From positions 19,252-83,251 of the forward strand of contig JAJFGF010000014.1 of the NCBI GenBank assembly GCA_021776245.1: a DNA stretch of 64,000 nt, written 5' to 3'. The position numbers and the translations under genes are program-made. This document shows, piece by piece, positions 8,512-15,968 of the stretch (positions are counted from its first letter, which is position 1; every line of letters begins with the position of its first letter). Origin of the DNA: Hyphococcus sp. GTDB taxonomy: Bacteria > Pseudomonadota > Alphaproteobacteria > Caulobacterales > Parvularculaceae. The notes below the pieces were generated by a model that ran no database searches, had not been told where the DNA came from, and worked only from the letters and a program-made list of their open reading frames with translations.

Positions 8512-9390
8512 CTAATTTCGTCCGTCAAATGTGGATTGTCTTTTAGCGCCCGTATCGCGAAATAGCACCAAGACAAGAACCAACCCGGCGACAGGTCCCA
8601 AAAGGCCCGCGAGTCCGCCTTCTATGCCGAATGGGCCGCCGGTGATGATTGGCGCCCCGTTGATCGCGAAAAGCGACTGCCTGTCTTGAATGACCTGGCC
8701 GGTAACGGCAAGGCCCAGCGACGCCTGTGCAAAGTTCCATCCGAAGTGCAGTCCGATCGGAAGCCACAGGCTTTTCGTTCGCAAATAAGCAAGCGAGAGC
8801 ATTATTCCGGCGGCAAACAAATTCAAAAGACCAATACCTGCCATTGGCCAGGGTTCTCCAATAATTGCCCCATGGATCGCGACAAACAATACGGATGAAA
8901 CAATAATCGATGTGACGATGGAATAGTGCTGAAGAATCGCTCGAAATATGAACCCGCGAAACATCACTTCCTGAAAAACTGTATTCAGGAACAATCCCAG
9001 CGCTGTAGCGCCCAGAATCAGGCCGGTTGGAAAAGCCGCCCTTATATCAACCGACGCCAAACCGCCCGCCCAAAGCGCCGCCAGCACAATTGCAATCATT
9101 GCAAAACCGAGAAGCGCGCCTGAGAGCGCATGCAGCGCGCTGACTGTTTTCAATAACCCAAACTCGTCAAACTTGGGACCCTTAAATGCTTTGCAAAGTA
9201 GGAATGCCGCCAAAAGCGCTGCCAGCGCTGACATAGCTTCAAGTGGAATTCTTTCAACAGGTGTCAGGCTGGCGTCTGACGCTCCACCATGGAAACGCTC
9301 CATCCAGAATATGAGGGGCAGCGCAAGAAATGCGCCGAAAAGCAGCACATACAAAGCAATTTTGCTGGAAACAGAAATAAATTTTCGCAT
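8512..9390 (-). CDS. CPBP (CAAX-protease/bacteriocin-processing) family membrane protease
   Basis: 292 residues with about seven membrane segments. Motif 1 reads FQEVMFRGFIFR (about 141-152), so the usual EExxxR is QExxxR here. Motif 2 is FVAIHG (about 170-175) and motif 3 is GLHFGWNFAQ (about 219-228), giving the two His and the Asn expected of the family. Probably an intramembrane metalloprotease with unknown substrate. First gene of the PadR/HAAS cassette. The Gln replacing the first Glu may reduce or alter activity, although such variants occur naturally. Confidence 0.88.
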   Translation of the reverse strand: MRKFISVSSKIALYVLLFGAFLALPLIFWMERFHGGASDASLTPVERIPLEAMSALAALLAAFLLCKAFKGPKFDEFGLLKTVSALHALSGALLGFAMIAIVLAALWAGGLASVDIRAAFPTGLILGATALGLFLNTVFQEVMFRGFIFRAILQHYSIVTSIIVSSVLFVAIHGAIIGEPWPMAGIGLLNLFAAGIMLSLAYLRTKSLWLPIGLHFGWNFAQASLGLAVTGQVIQDRQSLFAINGAPIITGGPFGIEGGLAGLLGPVAGLVLVLVLFRDTGAKRQSTFDGRN

Positions 9391-9603
9391 TTCACAAAAT
9401 CCCTATACAGACAATAAAGTCGCCTCCGCGCAAAACCATGCAACAGGCTCAATTTGGCGTCCTTCTCAGGGCGTGTATAGCAATATAACTAACATTGCAA
9501 TGCAAGGTAAGTGAGTCTTGACGCCAATGCGATGGACGGGGTGTTTTTAGCGACGGCGAGTTGCTTGACCCTTTCAAAAACCACGATTAGCGTCCGCCGC
9601 ATC

Positions 9604-10542
9604 ATGACGAGTTTGAAGAAAAAACAATCCTTTCAGGGCCTTATCCTGACGCTGCAGCATTATTGGGCCGACCATGGTTGCGTTATCCTTCAGCCTTACG
9701 ACAAGGAAATGGGGGCAGGCACGTTTCATCCGGCGACGACCTTGAGATCGCTTGGACCCAAGCCCTGGAAAGCGGCCTATGTCCAGCCTTGCCGCCGCCC
9801 CACAGACGGGCGCTATGGCGCCAATCCCAATCGGTTTCAGCATTATTATCAGTTTCAGGTGACGTTAAAGCCGAGCCCCGGCAATATTCAGGAACTCTAT
9901 CTTGGCTCCCTTGACGCCATCGGCGTGGACCGAAAGATCCACGACATCCGTTTTGTCGAGGACGATTGGGAAAGCCCGACGCTCGGCGCCTGGGGGCTTG
10001 GCTGGGAAGTCTGGTGCGACGGCATGGAAGTCACGCAGTTCACCTATTTCCAGCAGGTCGGCGGTTTTGACTGTAAGCCGGTCACCGGCGAGATTACTTA
10101 CGGGCTGGAGCGCCTCGCCATGTATGTGCAGGGCGTTGATAACGGCTTCGATCTTGATTTTAACGGCGCCGAAGGCGACGACGCGGTCACCTATGGCGAT
10201 GTTTTTCACCAGCAGGAGGTTGAGTTTTCCGGCTATAATTTTGAGCTCGCCGATACCAATGTGCTACTTGACCAGTTCAAGGAAGCTGAAGCCGCATGCC
10301 TTTCGATTATCGAAGCCGGCAAGGCGTCGGGCAAATCATACGCCCTGCCGGCCTATGATCAGTGCATTACGGCAAGTCATCTTTTTAATCTTCTCGATGC
10401 GCGCGGGGTTATCTCCGTAACAGAACGGCAATCATACATTCTTCGAGTGCGTACATTGTCGAAAGCGTGTTGTGATGCTTGGCTCGATAGCCCGCAAGGG
10501 CGCACTGAGGGCGCTGGCGTCGTCGATTATGCGGAGGCTTAA
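9604..10542 (+). CDS. glyQ: Glycyl-tRNA synthetase alpha subunit
   Basis: Catalytic subunit of the bacterial alpha2-beta2 glycyl-tRNA synthetase, which charges tRNA-Gly in the cytoplasm. 312 residues from ATG 9604 ([20 protein letters not shown]), matching the family; 31 extra codons from a GTG at 9511 do not. Seen: class II signatures [40 protein letters not shown] and [16 protein letters not shown]. The beta-subunit gene glyS follows only after six other genes, at 13467. A GFA-family gene starts on the base after the stop codon. Confidence 0.98.
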   Translation: MTSLKKKQSFQGLILTLQHYWADHGCVILQPYDKEMGAGTFHPATTLRSLGPKPWKAAYVQPCRRPTDGRYGANPNRFQHYYQFQVTLKPSPGNIQELYLGSLDAIGVDRKIHDIRFVEDDWESPTLGAWGLGWEVWCDGMEVTQFTYFQQVGGFDCKPVTGEITYGLERLAMYVQGVDNGFDLDFNGAEGDDAVTYGDVFHQQEVEFSGYNFELADTNVLLDQFKEAEAACLSIIEAGKASGKSYALPAYDQCITASHLFNLLDARGVISVTERQSYILRVRTLSKACCDAWLDSPQGRTEGAGVVDYAEA

Positions 10543-11016
10543 ATGGCGAAAGTTTCTCTTCCCCTGACAGGCGGCTGCCAATGCGGCAAGATTCGATACC
10601 GGGTTAGCCAGCCGCCATTGATGATTTATTGTTGTCATTGCACGAATTGCCAAAAGATTTCCGGCAGCGCCTTCGCCGTCTCGGCGACGATTATGGAAGC
10701 GTCGTTCGAATTTATATCCGGTGAGCCGCGTAAAACGACTTGGACCTCGGATGCGGGCAACCAGCGTTATGGATATATTTGCGGTGATTGCGGTACGCGC
10801 ATCGTCCACGGTCAGGAACCGTCAAGCGGCGTTTTGAGCCTTCGCGCGGGAACTTTTGACGATACACGCTGGATTCAGCCGACCGGCCATATCTGGACCA
10901 AAAGCGCTCAAGGCTGGGTGAAGTTTGGCGCTGACGATATTTTGTGTGACGGGCAACCCACAGATTACACGCCCTTTGTTGAAAAATTCAAAGCGCAAAG
11001 TCGCTTCGAAAGTTAG
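10543..11016 (+). CDS. GFA-family (glutathione-dependent formaldehyde-activating enzyme/CENP-V) zinc protein
   Basis: 157 residues. Seen: GGCQCGKIRY (10-19), CCHCTNCQKISGSAFAV (about 30-46) and YICGDCGTRI (about 79-88), which supply the Cys pairs that bind two zinc ions in the GFA fold. Known members bind glutathione adducts, but most have no proven activity. The ATG follows the glyQ stop with no gap, so it is translated from the same message. A GC hairpin with a T-run directly after the stop probably ends this unit. Confidence 0.9.
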   Translation: MAKVSLPLTGGCQCGKIRYRVSQPPLMIYCCHCTNCQKISGSAFAVSATIMEASFEFISGEPRKTTWTSDAGNQRYGYICGDCGTRIVHGQEPSSGVLSLRAGTFDDTRWIQPTGHIWTKSAQGWVKFGADDILCDGQPTDYTPFVEKFKAQSRFES

Positions 11017-11045
11017 TCCGCGCGGGCTTTCCGGGCGCGGATTTT
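11017..11045 (+). terminator. Probable intrinsic terminator after glyQ-GFA
   Basis: TCCGCGC (11017-11023) pairs with GCGCGGA (11035-11041) around a short loop, followed by TTTT. The hairpin begins directly after the TAG stop. The T-run is short, so efficiency is uncertain. Confidence 0.6.
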
Positions 11046-11157
11046 CCATTACGCCATAAAAACACTCTGTAAACCAAGTAATCTCGGGGGGTTTGCCGGC
11101 TTTGCAACGCATACGAACAAGGCTAGAAATGCGGGCATAGACAAATGGGAGGGAAGA

Positions 11158-11565
11158 ATGCCCAATATATTTGGCCTCAAGCTGATCCCTGTTGCGTTGG
11201 CGACGATTGCGTTCTGGATGCTCGGATATGTTTGGTATGGCGTTGTGTTTATGAACGCGTGGATGGCGGGTCACGGCCTGACCGCAGATGACGCAAGCGG
11301 ATTTGATATCTATATGGTTGGGGGAATTCTGACGACCTTTGTTCAGGTTGTCGGCATCGGGCTCGTGTTGAAATGGCGCAGCGCAGCTGATCTCGGGTCC
11401 GCCCTGAAAACGGCAGTTACCCTGTGGCTGGTTTTTGGTTTGCCGATCACCATGTACGCGTATCTATATCTGCCGGCGCATAACTCGACTTTGCTGATGA
11501 TCGACGCCTCGCATCTCCTGGTTGGGTGGGTGGTTTCAGCCGCCATTATGGCAGTGATGAAATAG
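11158..11565 (+). CDS. DUF1761-like membrane protein
   Basis: 135 residues with four hydrophobic segments: about 9-31, 49-70, 80-103 and 113-134. The N-terminal stretch ATIAFWMLGYVWYGVVFMNAWM and the HLLVGWVVSAAIMA ending resemble DUF1761 proteins of unknown function. AGGGAAGA precedes the ATG. It stands alone between two terminators, so it is probably its own transcription unit. Confidence 0.8.
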   Translation: MPNIFGLKLIPVALATIAFWMLGYVWYGVVFMNAWMAGHGLTADDASGFDIYMVGGILTTFVQVVGIGLVLKWRSAADLGSALKTAVTLWLVFGLPITMYAYLYLPAHNSTLLMIDASHLLVGWVVSAAIMAVMK

Positions 11566-11592
11566 CGACAAAAATAGTGCATGATGAGGAGG

Positions 11593-11618
11593 GGGCGGCG
11601 CTCGCGCCGCCCTTTTTT
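11593..11618 (+). terminator. Intrinsic terminator after the DUF1761-like gene
   Basis: Perfect 8-bp stem GGGCGGCG (11593-11600) / CGCCGCCC (11605-11612) with a CTCG loop, then TTTTTT. It lies only 15 bp before the mtgA start. Confidence 0.93.
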
Positions 11619-11632
11619 CATTGTGGGGCGCT

Positions 11633-12370
11633 ATGGCGAAATCAAAAAAGAAGAAAAACAGGAAATGGCAAGACCTTGGCCCGCTCGACCGCCTGACGCT
11701 GATTTTTCGCGGGCTGGCCTGGGGCGTTGCATTTCTGTTTGTCGGATCGATTGTCTGGGCTGGCGTTTACCGCTTTTCCGAACCGCCGGGGACTTTGTTG
11801 ATGCTTGAGCGAAAGCTTGCCGGCGAGGTCATCGTCCATCCCTGGGTGGGGCTTGACGATATTTCACCGCATCTCGTCGCCGCGGTTATTGCCGCAGAAG
11901 ACACGCGCTTTTGCGTCCATAACGGCATTGATTTTGATGCAATTGATGACGCCATGACCGAGGCTGAAAACGGCAAACGGTTACGCGGCGCCTCGACCAT
12001 CTCGCAGCAGACTGCAAAAAATGCGTTTTTGTGGGGGGGCCGAAGCTGGCTCAGAAAAGGCGGCGAAGCGTGGATGACGATGGTCATTGAAACCTTGTGG
12101 CCAAAGCGGCGGATCATGGAGGTTTATCTCAATGTTGCGGAATGGGGCGATGGGCTTTTTGGCGCTGAGGCCGCTTCGCGAAAACGTTTTGGAAAATCGG
12201 CGAAAAACCTTACTCCACAGGAAGCTGCGTTGCTCGCGGCGGTGTTGCCTAACCCGCATAAATGGCGGGTCGATCCGCCAGGACCGTATGTGCGCAAGCG
12301 TACGCGAACGCTCCGGGGGCGGATGGGTCAGGTGAAGCGCGACGGACTTGACGCTTGCGTGGCGCGATAA
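11633..12370 (+). CDS. mtgA: Monofunctional biosynthetic peptidoglycan transglycosylase
   Basis: Polymerises lipid II into glycan strands at the outer face of the inner membrane. 245 residues from ATG 11633; a TTG at 11621 overlaps the upstream terminator T-run region and is less likely. Seen: a basic N-terminus (MAKSKKKKNRKW), one membrane segment about 26-46, the GT51 catalytic motif AAEDTRFCVHNGIDFDAI with the active-site Glu, GASTISQQTAKNAFLW, and the second conserved region RRIMEVYLNVAEWGDGLFGAE. No transpeptidase domain, which defines MtgA. Confidence 0.96.
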   Translation: MAKSKKKKNRKWQDLGPLDRLTLIFRGLAWGVAFLFVGSIVWAGVYRFSEPPGTLLMLERKLAGEVIVHPWVGLDDISPHLVAAVIAAEDTRFCVHNGIDFDAIDDAMTEAENGKRLRGASTISQQTAKNAFLWGGRSWLRKGGEAWMTMVIETLWPKRRIMEVYLNVAEWGDGLFGAEAASRKRFGKSAKNLTPQEAALLAAVLPNPHKWRVDPPGPYVRKRTRTLRGRMGQVKRDGLDACVAR

Positions 12371-12389
12371 TCAGTGAATGGAGAAAAAG

Positions 12390-12713
12390 ATGAGCGTGAT
12401 TGCAATTGCCTGTTACCGGCCAAAGCCGGGTAAGGAAAATGATTTGCATGGGCTGATGAAAATACATTTGCCGATGTTACGCGCTGAGAGGCTGGTCGAT
12501 GACGGGCCGTCGCTCTGCGGATGCGCCAGGGACGGAGCGGTTGTAGAAATGTTCACATGGAAGTCCCAGGAGGCTATTGATGCCGCGCACAAAAACCCGG
12601 CCGTGCTTGCCATGTGGGACAAATACGCCAAGTGCTGCGATTATGCGCCGGTAGCGGATCTGGCTGAAGCAAAGGATCTGTTCTGCCAGCTGACGCCGCT
12701 TGATCTAACCTGA
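12390..12713 (+). CDS. Antibiotic-biosynthesis-monooxygenase-like (ABM, dimeric alpha-beta barrel) protein
   Basis: 107 residues from ATG 12390, which has GGAGAA 5-10 bp upstream; an ATG at 12378 lies inside that site. The fold is suggested by the N-terminal strand VIAIACYRPKPGKENDLHGLMKIH, a central FTWKSQEAIDAAHKNPAVLAMWDKYAKCCD helix and length. Known ABM-fold proteins range from monooxygenases to haem-binding and regulatory proteins; nothing here fixes a substrate. Part of a close run of small genes between mtgA and glyS. Confidence 0.7.
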   Translation: MSVIAIACYRPKPGKENDLHGLMKIHLPMLRAERLVDDGPSLCGCARDGAVVEMFTWKSQEAIDAAHKNPAVLAMWDKYAKCCDYAPVADLAEAKDLFCQLTPLDLT

Positions 12714-12725
12714 AGGGAAGCTTGA

Positions 12726-12965
12726 ATGACCGACCCGGTGATCGCCCAAAAATCGCCCATGCCTGTCGATGTTGAGATGGGCAAATCCTATTTTTGGTGC
12801 GCGTGCGGCAAATCTGCCAAGCAACCTTTTTGCGATGGCTCTCACGCCGGCACAGATTTCACGCCGATGAAATGGACGGCGGATGAAACCAAGCGCGTGT
12901 TCTTTTGTTGTTGCAAACACACCAGCGGTCAGCCCTTGTGCGACGGCAGCCATAACAAGCTCTAG
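12726..12965 (+). CDS. Twin CDGSH iron-sulfur domain protein
   Basis: 79 residues carrying two copies of the CDGSH cluster motif: CACGKSAKQPFCDGSH (25-40) and CCCKHTSGQPLCDGSH (61-76). Each supplies the three Cys and one His that hold a [2Fe-2S] cluster in the mitoNEET/CDGSH family. Probably an electron-transfer or cluster-donor protein in the cytoplasm. AAGGGAAG lies before the ATG. It sits between the ABM-like and PaaI-like genes. Confidence 0.95.
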   Translation: MTDPVIAQKSPMPVDVEMGKSYFWCACGKSAKQPFCDGSHAGTDFTPMKWTADETKRVFFCCCKHTSGQPLCDGSHNKL

Positions 12966-12971
12966 AAACCA

Positions 12972-13418
12972 ATGACCAGAACAACGTCCGAACGCCACAC
13001 TGATATCCTCAACGGCTATAAGGCCGGGGGCTCGCGCTTTAGCGATTGGGCGGAAGAACATCTCGGCAGCTTCACGTTGACCCATTGGGAATGGGGCGAG
13101 GTCAATCTGCGCTGGGATATTGATGATCGTTTTGTGATGCCCGACGGGGTGATGTTTGGCGGGCATATAGCCTCGGTCGCCGATCATGTGGCGGGGCTCA
13201 CGGCGATGACGGTGCTGACCCAGGACAATGAGCGCTTCCGCACGTCGCGATTGGAGACCAATTATTTTCGGCCCCTGACCATGCCGCTGGCGACCATTGA
13301 GGGCCGCGTTGCCAACGCCTCGAAAACCCTCATCCATGTCGAGGCCGACTTTTACAATGCCGACGAAAAGCTCGCCGTGCGGATCGCCGCGGTGCAGGTG
13401 CGCCGGATGACGGGCTAG
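12972..13418 (+). CDS. PaaI-family hotdog-fold thioesterase
   Basis: 148 residues. The hotdog core is visible: FVMPDGVMFGGHIASVADHVAGLTAM, where GGHIAS...AD is the usual active-site helix, then SRLETNYFRPLTMPLATIEGRVANASKTLIHVEADFYN strands. Members hydrolyse acyl- or aryl-CoA thioesters. Six bases separate it from the CDGSH gene and 48 bp from glyS, so it belongs to the same run. Confidence 0.88.
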   Translation: MTRTTSERHTDILNGYKAGGSRFSDWAEEHLGSFTLTHWEWGEVNLRWDIDDRFVMPDGVMFGGHIASVADHVAGLTAMTVLTQDNERFRTSRLETNYFRPLTMPLATIEGRVANASKTLIHVEADFYNADEKLAVRIAAVQVRRMTG

Positions 13419-13466
13419 TTTTCACGCGGCTTGCACCCTCGCCAAACCCTGCCTAGAACCCGGCCC

Positions 13467-15596
13467 ATGCCGGAATTGCTGCTTGAAATATTTTCCGAAG
13501 AAATTCCGGCGCGCATGCAAATGCGCGCCGCCGCTGAGCTTGAGCGCCAGATAAATCAGCGTCTCATGGATGCCGGGTTTATGCCCGAAGGCGTCAAGGG
13601 ATTTGCCGGGCCGCGGCGCTTGACGGTCGTTGCGACCGGTCTGCCTGCGCGCCAGCCCGACCGGCGCGAAGAAAAAAAAGGCCCACGCGCCGGCGCGCCG
13701 GAAAAAGCTATTGCCGGGTTTTTAAAATCCGCAGGGCTTTCCTCGCTCGATCAATGCGAAAAGCGCGAGGACAAAAAGGGCGCTTTCTACGTCGCGGTGA
13801 TCGAGCAAAAAGGTAAGCCGGCGGCAGAACTGATTGCCGAATTCGTTCCGGAGATCATGCGCGGCTTTCCCTGGCCGAAATCCATGCGCTGGGGCTCATC
13901 AAGCGGCGATGACGGCGATTTCAAATGGGTCCGGCCGATCCATCGTGTTCTATGCGCCTTTGATGCAGAGATTGTCGATTTTGAAATTGGCGGCGTGTCG
14001 TCTGGTGACAAGACCCAGGGCCATCGCTTCATGGCGCCCGATGAAATCCAGACGCGCAGCTTTGAAGATTATGCGGCGAAACTTCGCGCGGCGAAAGTCG
14101 TTCTCGAAAGCCATGAACGCAGAGAAATCATCGCCAAAGACGCGGCGACCTTGTGCAAAGCGCAAGGCCTGGAATTGGTTGCCGATAAGGGGCTTTTAAA
14201 TGAGGTTGCGGGGCTTGCCGAATGGCCCGTTGCGATCATGGGCGCCTTTGATGAAAAATTTCTGGCGCTGCCTGACGAAGTCCTGACGGCGTCGATGCGC
14301 GGTCATCAGAAATATTTCTCGGTCAAAAATCCAAAAACGGGACGTCTCGCCAACAAATTTGTCTGCATCGCCAATATTGAAGCATCCGATGGCGGCAAGG
14401 CAATGCGTGACGGTTATGAGCGCGTGTTGACGGCGCGGCTTTCCGATGGCTGGTATCTTTATAATCAGGATTTGAAAAAGCCGCTCAGTGACCGCGTCGC
14501 CGATCTCGACAAGGTAACTTTTTTCGAAGGGCTCGGTTCGGTCGGCGACAAGGCGCGCCGCGTTGCAGCGCTCGCCAAGGAAATCGCCCCGACACTGGGC
14601 GCTAAACCAGACATTGCGGAACGCGCGGCGATGCTTGCGAAAGCCGACCTTGTCACTGGCATGGTCCATGAGTTTCCGGAACTCCAGGGCGCGATGGGCC
14701 GCTACTACGCGCTGGAACAGAACGAACCCACTGAGGTCGCCGATGCGATCCGCGATCATTACAAGCCTGCGGGGCAGGACGATGATGTGCCGACGGCGCC
14801 TGTTTCTGTTGCCGTAGCGCTTGCGGATAGGTTGGTTTCACTCTTTGCATTTTGGAGAATCGGCGAGCCCCCGACGGGCTCAAGTGATCCATTTGCTTTG
14901 CGGCGAGCGGCGCTTGGTGCAATAAAACTAATGCTAACTTGCAATATTCAACTTTCGCTTACTCGAGGCGTGTGTGAAAAACATTTTGCATCCGGACTTG
15001 GGCCGCACACATATTCGCCCAGTAGGGAGTCGCAGCAAGATGCTGAGCGCAGAACCTTGCAGCACCTTCTTTCGTTTTTTCATGAACGCCTGAAGGTTTA
15101 CCTTAAGGATCAAGGCCATCGTTATGATCATATCGATGCGTTGCTCACGGACACAGATGGGAAGTTGCAGGACGATCTGGTTCTCATCGTCAACAAACTC
15201 AAAGCGCTGGAAGCTTTCCTCAAAACCGATGACGGAACAAACCTCGCGGCGGCCTATAAACGCGCGGCGAATATTTTGAAGGCTGAAGAAAAAAAAGATA
15301 AGGCGGCAGCAGAACCCGGCGGCGTCAGGGCGTCGCTCCTGCAGGAGTCCCAGGAAAAATTGCTGTTTGCCGCACTGGCTGACGCCGAGGCGAAAGTCGA
15401 AAAGGCGGCGGCGGCGGAGGATTTCGAAGCCGCCATGTCGGCGCTTGCCCTATTGCGCGCGCCGCTCGACGCCTTTTTCGAAAAAGTCACGGTCAATGCC
15501 GATGATGCTGATCTTCGCGCCAATCGCCTGTCGCTCTTGGCGCGCCTGCGCGCCGCAACGAGCAGAGTTGCTGATTTTTCAAAGCTTGAGGGATAA
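13467..15596 (+). CDS. glyS: Glycyl-tRNA synthetase beta subunit
   Basis: Binds and positions tRNA-Gly for the GlyQ catalytic subunit. 709 residues from ATG 13467 (MPELLLEIFSEEIPARMQMR, the family's conserved start); the frame opens 12 codons earlier. Seen: GFAGPRRLTVVATGLP, the WPKSMRWG segment, FKWVRPIHRVLCAFD, and a C-terminal anticodon-binding-like region with FFEKVTVNADDADLRANRLSLLARL. Residues about 490-560 (CNIQLSLTRGVCEKHFASGL...) are less conserved in type and use somewhat more AT-rich codons. ppdK lies 372 bp downstream. Confidence 0.97.
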   Translation: MPELLLEIFSEEIPARMQMRAAAELERQINQRLMDAGFMPEGVKGFAGPRRLTVVATGLPARQPDRREEKKGPRAGAPEKAIAGFLKSAGLSSLDQCEKREDKKGAFYVAVIEQKGKPAAELIAEFVPEIMRGFPWPKSMRWGSSSGDDGDFKWVRPIHRVLCAFDAEIVDFEIGGVSSGDKTQGHRFMAPDEIQTRSFEDYAAKLRAAKVVLESHERREIIAKDAATLCKAQGLELVADKGLLNEVAGLAEWPVAIMGAFDEKFLALPDEVLTASMRGHQKYFSVKNPKTGRLANKFVCIANIEASDGGKAMRDGYERVLTARLSDGWYLYNQDLKKPLSDRVADLDKVTFFEGLGSVGDKARRVAALAKEIAPTLGAKPDIAERAAMLAKADLVTGMVHEFPELQGAMGRYYALEQNEPTEVADAIRDHYKPAGQDDDVPTAPVSVAVALADRLVSLFAFWRIGEPPTGSSDPFALRRAALGAIKLMLTCNIQLSLTRGVCEKHFASGLGPHTYSPSRESQQDAERRTLQHLLSFFHERLKVYLKDQGHRYDHIDALLTDTDGKLQDDLVLIVNKLKALEAFLKTDDGTNLAAAYKRAANILKAEEKKDKAAAEPGGVRASLLQESQEKLLFAALADAEAKVEKAAAAEDFEAAMSALALLRAPLDAFFEKVTVNADDADLRANRLSLLARLRAATSRVADFSKLEG

Positions 15597-15689
15597 GGCC
15601 TCCGAATCGTTTTTTCGCTTTCCTGACGATCGCTTTAGCGTTCCTAGTTCATGCGGCAATTTCGGGCCTGGAGCGGGCGGTCCGCCGCG

Positions 15690-15732
15690 CTAAAGCAAAA
15701 TGCAAATAACCGGAATCGGCATTTTGCTTTAG
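15690..15732. repeat. 14-bp perfect inverted repeat
   Basis: CTAAAGCAAAATGC (15690-15703) and GCATTTTGCTTTAG (15719-15732) with a 15-nt spacer. There is no T-run typical of an intrinsic terminator. Confidence 0.9.
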
Positions 15733-15745
15733 GTTCTTGTTTTCG

Positions 15746-15823
15746 CATGATGTTTCCGAAAGTTTGGCGGCAAAGCCGCCGAACTTTCGCCGTTAAAGGC
15801 TTCGCCTTTAACTTTGCATCATG
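15746..15823. repeat. Nested palindromic element
   Basis: Outer 7-bp stem encloses two hairpins: CGAAAGTTTGGCGGC with GCCGCCGAACTTTCG (one G-T wobble, AAA loop), and GTTAAAGGC with GCCTTTAAC (TTC loop). The arrangement resembles REP/RUP-type bacterial repeats rather than a regulatory site. Confidence 0.8.
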
Positions 15824-15968
15824 GTCTAAGCCATGGCGCGTAATCAACTGGCCCGGGCATAGTCATTGCAGGCTCGGTGATTGGCGGTTTTTTGCCGCAA
15901 GAATCGCCCCAAATGGACGGCGCGCGGTTGCGACAACGAAACGAGATGGAAGGCAGTAAAGGGTAAAA

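Larger units (their letters stand above)
15597..15968. other. Intergenic region with three strong inverted repeats before ppdK
   Basis: No gene seen in 372 bp. It contains a 14-bp perfect inverted repeat (15690-15703/15719-15732), a 15-bp near-perfect one (15757-15771/15775-15789), a 9-bp one (15792-15800/15804-15812), and an outer CATGATG/CATCATG pair (15746-15752/15817-15823) that encloses the last two. Transcribed, this would fold as a two-hairpin multibranch structure. It may be a mobile palindromic repeat, a terminator region or a structured ppdK leader. Confidence 0.75.
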
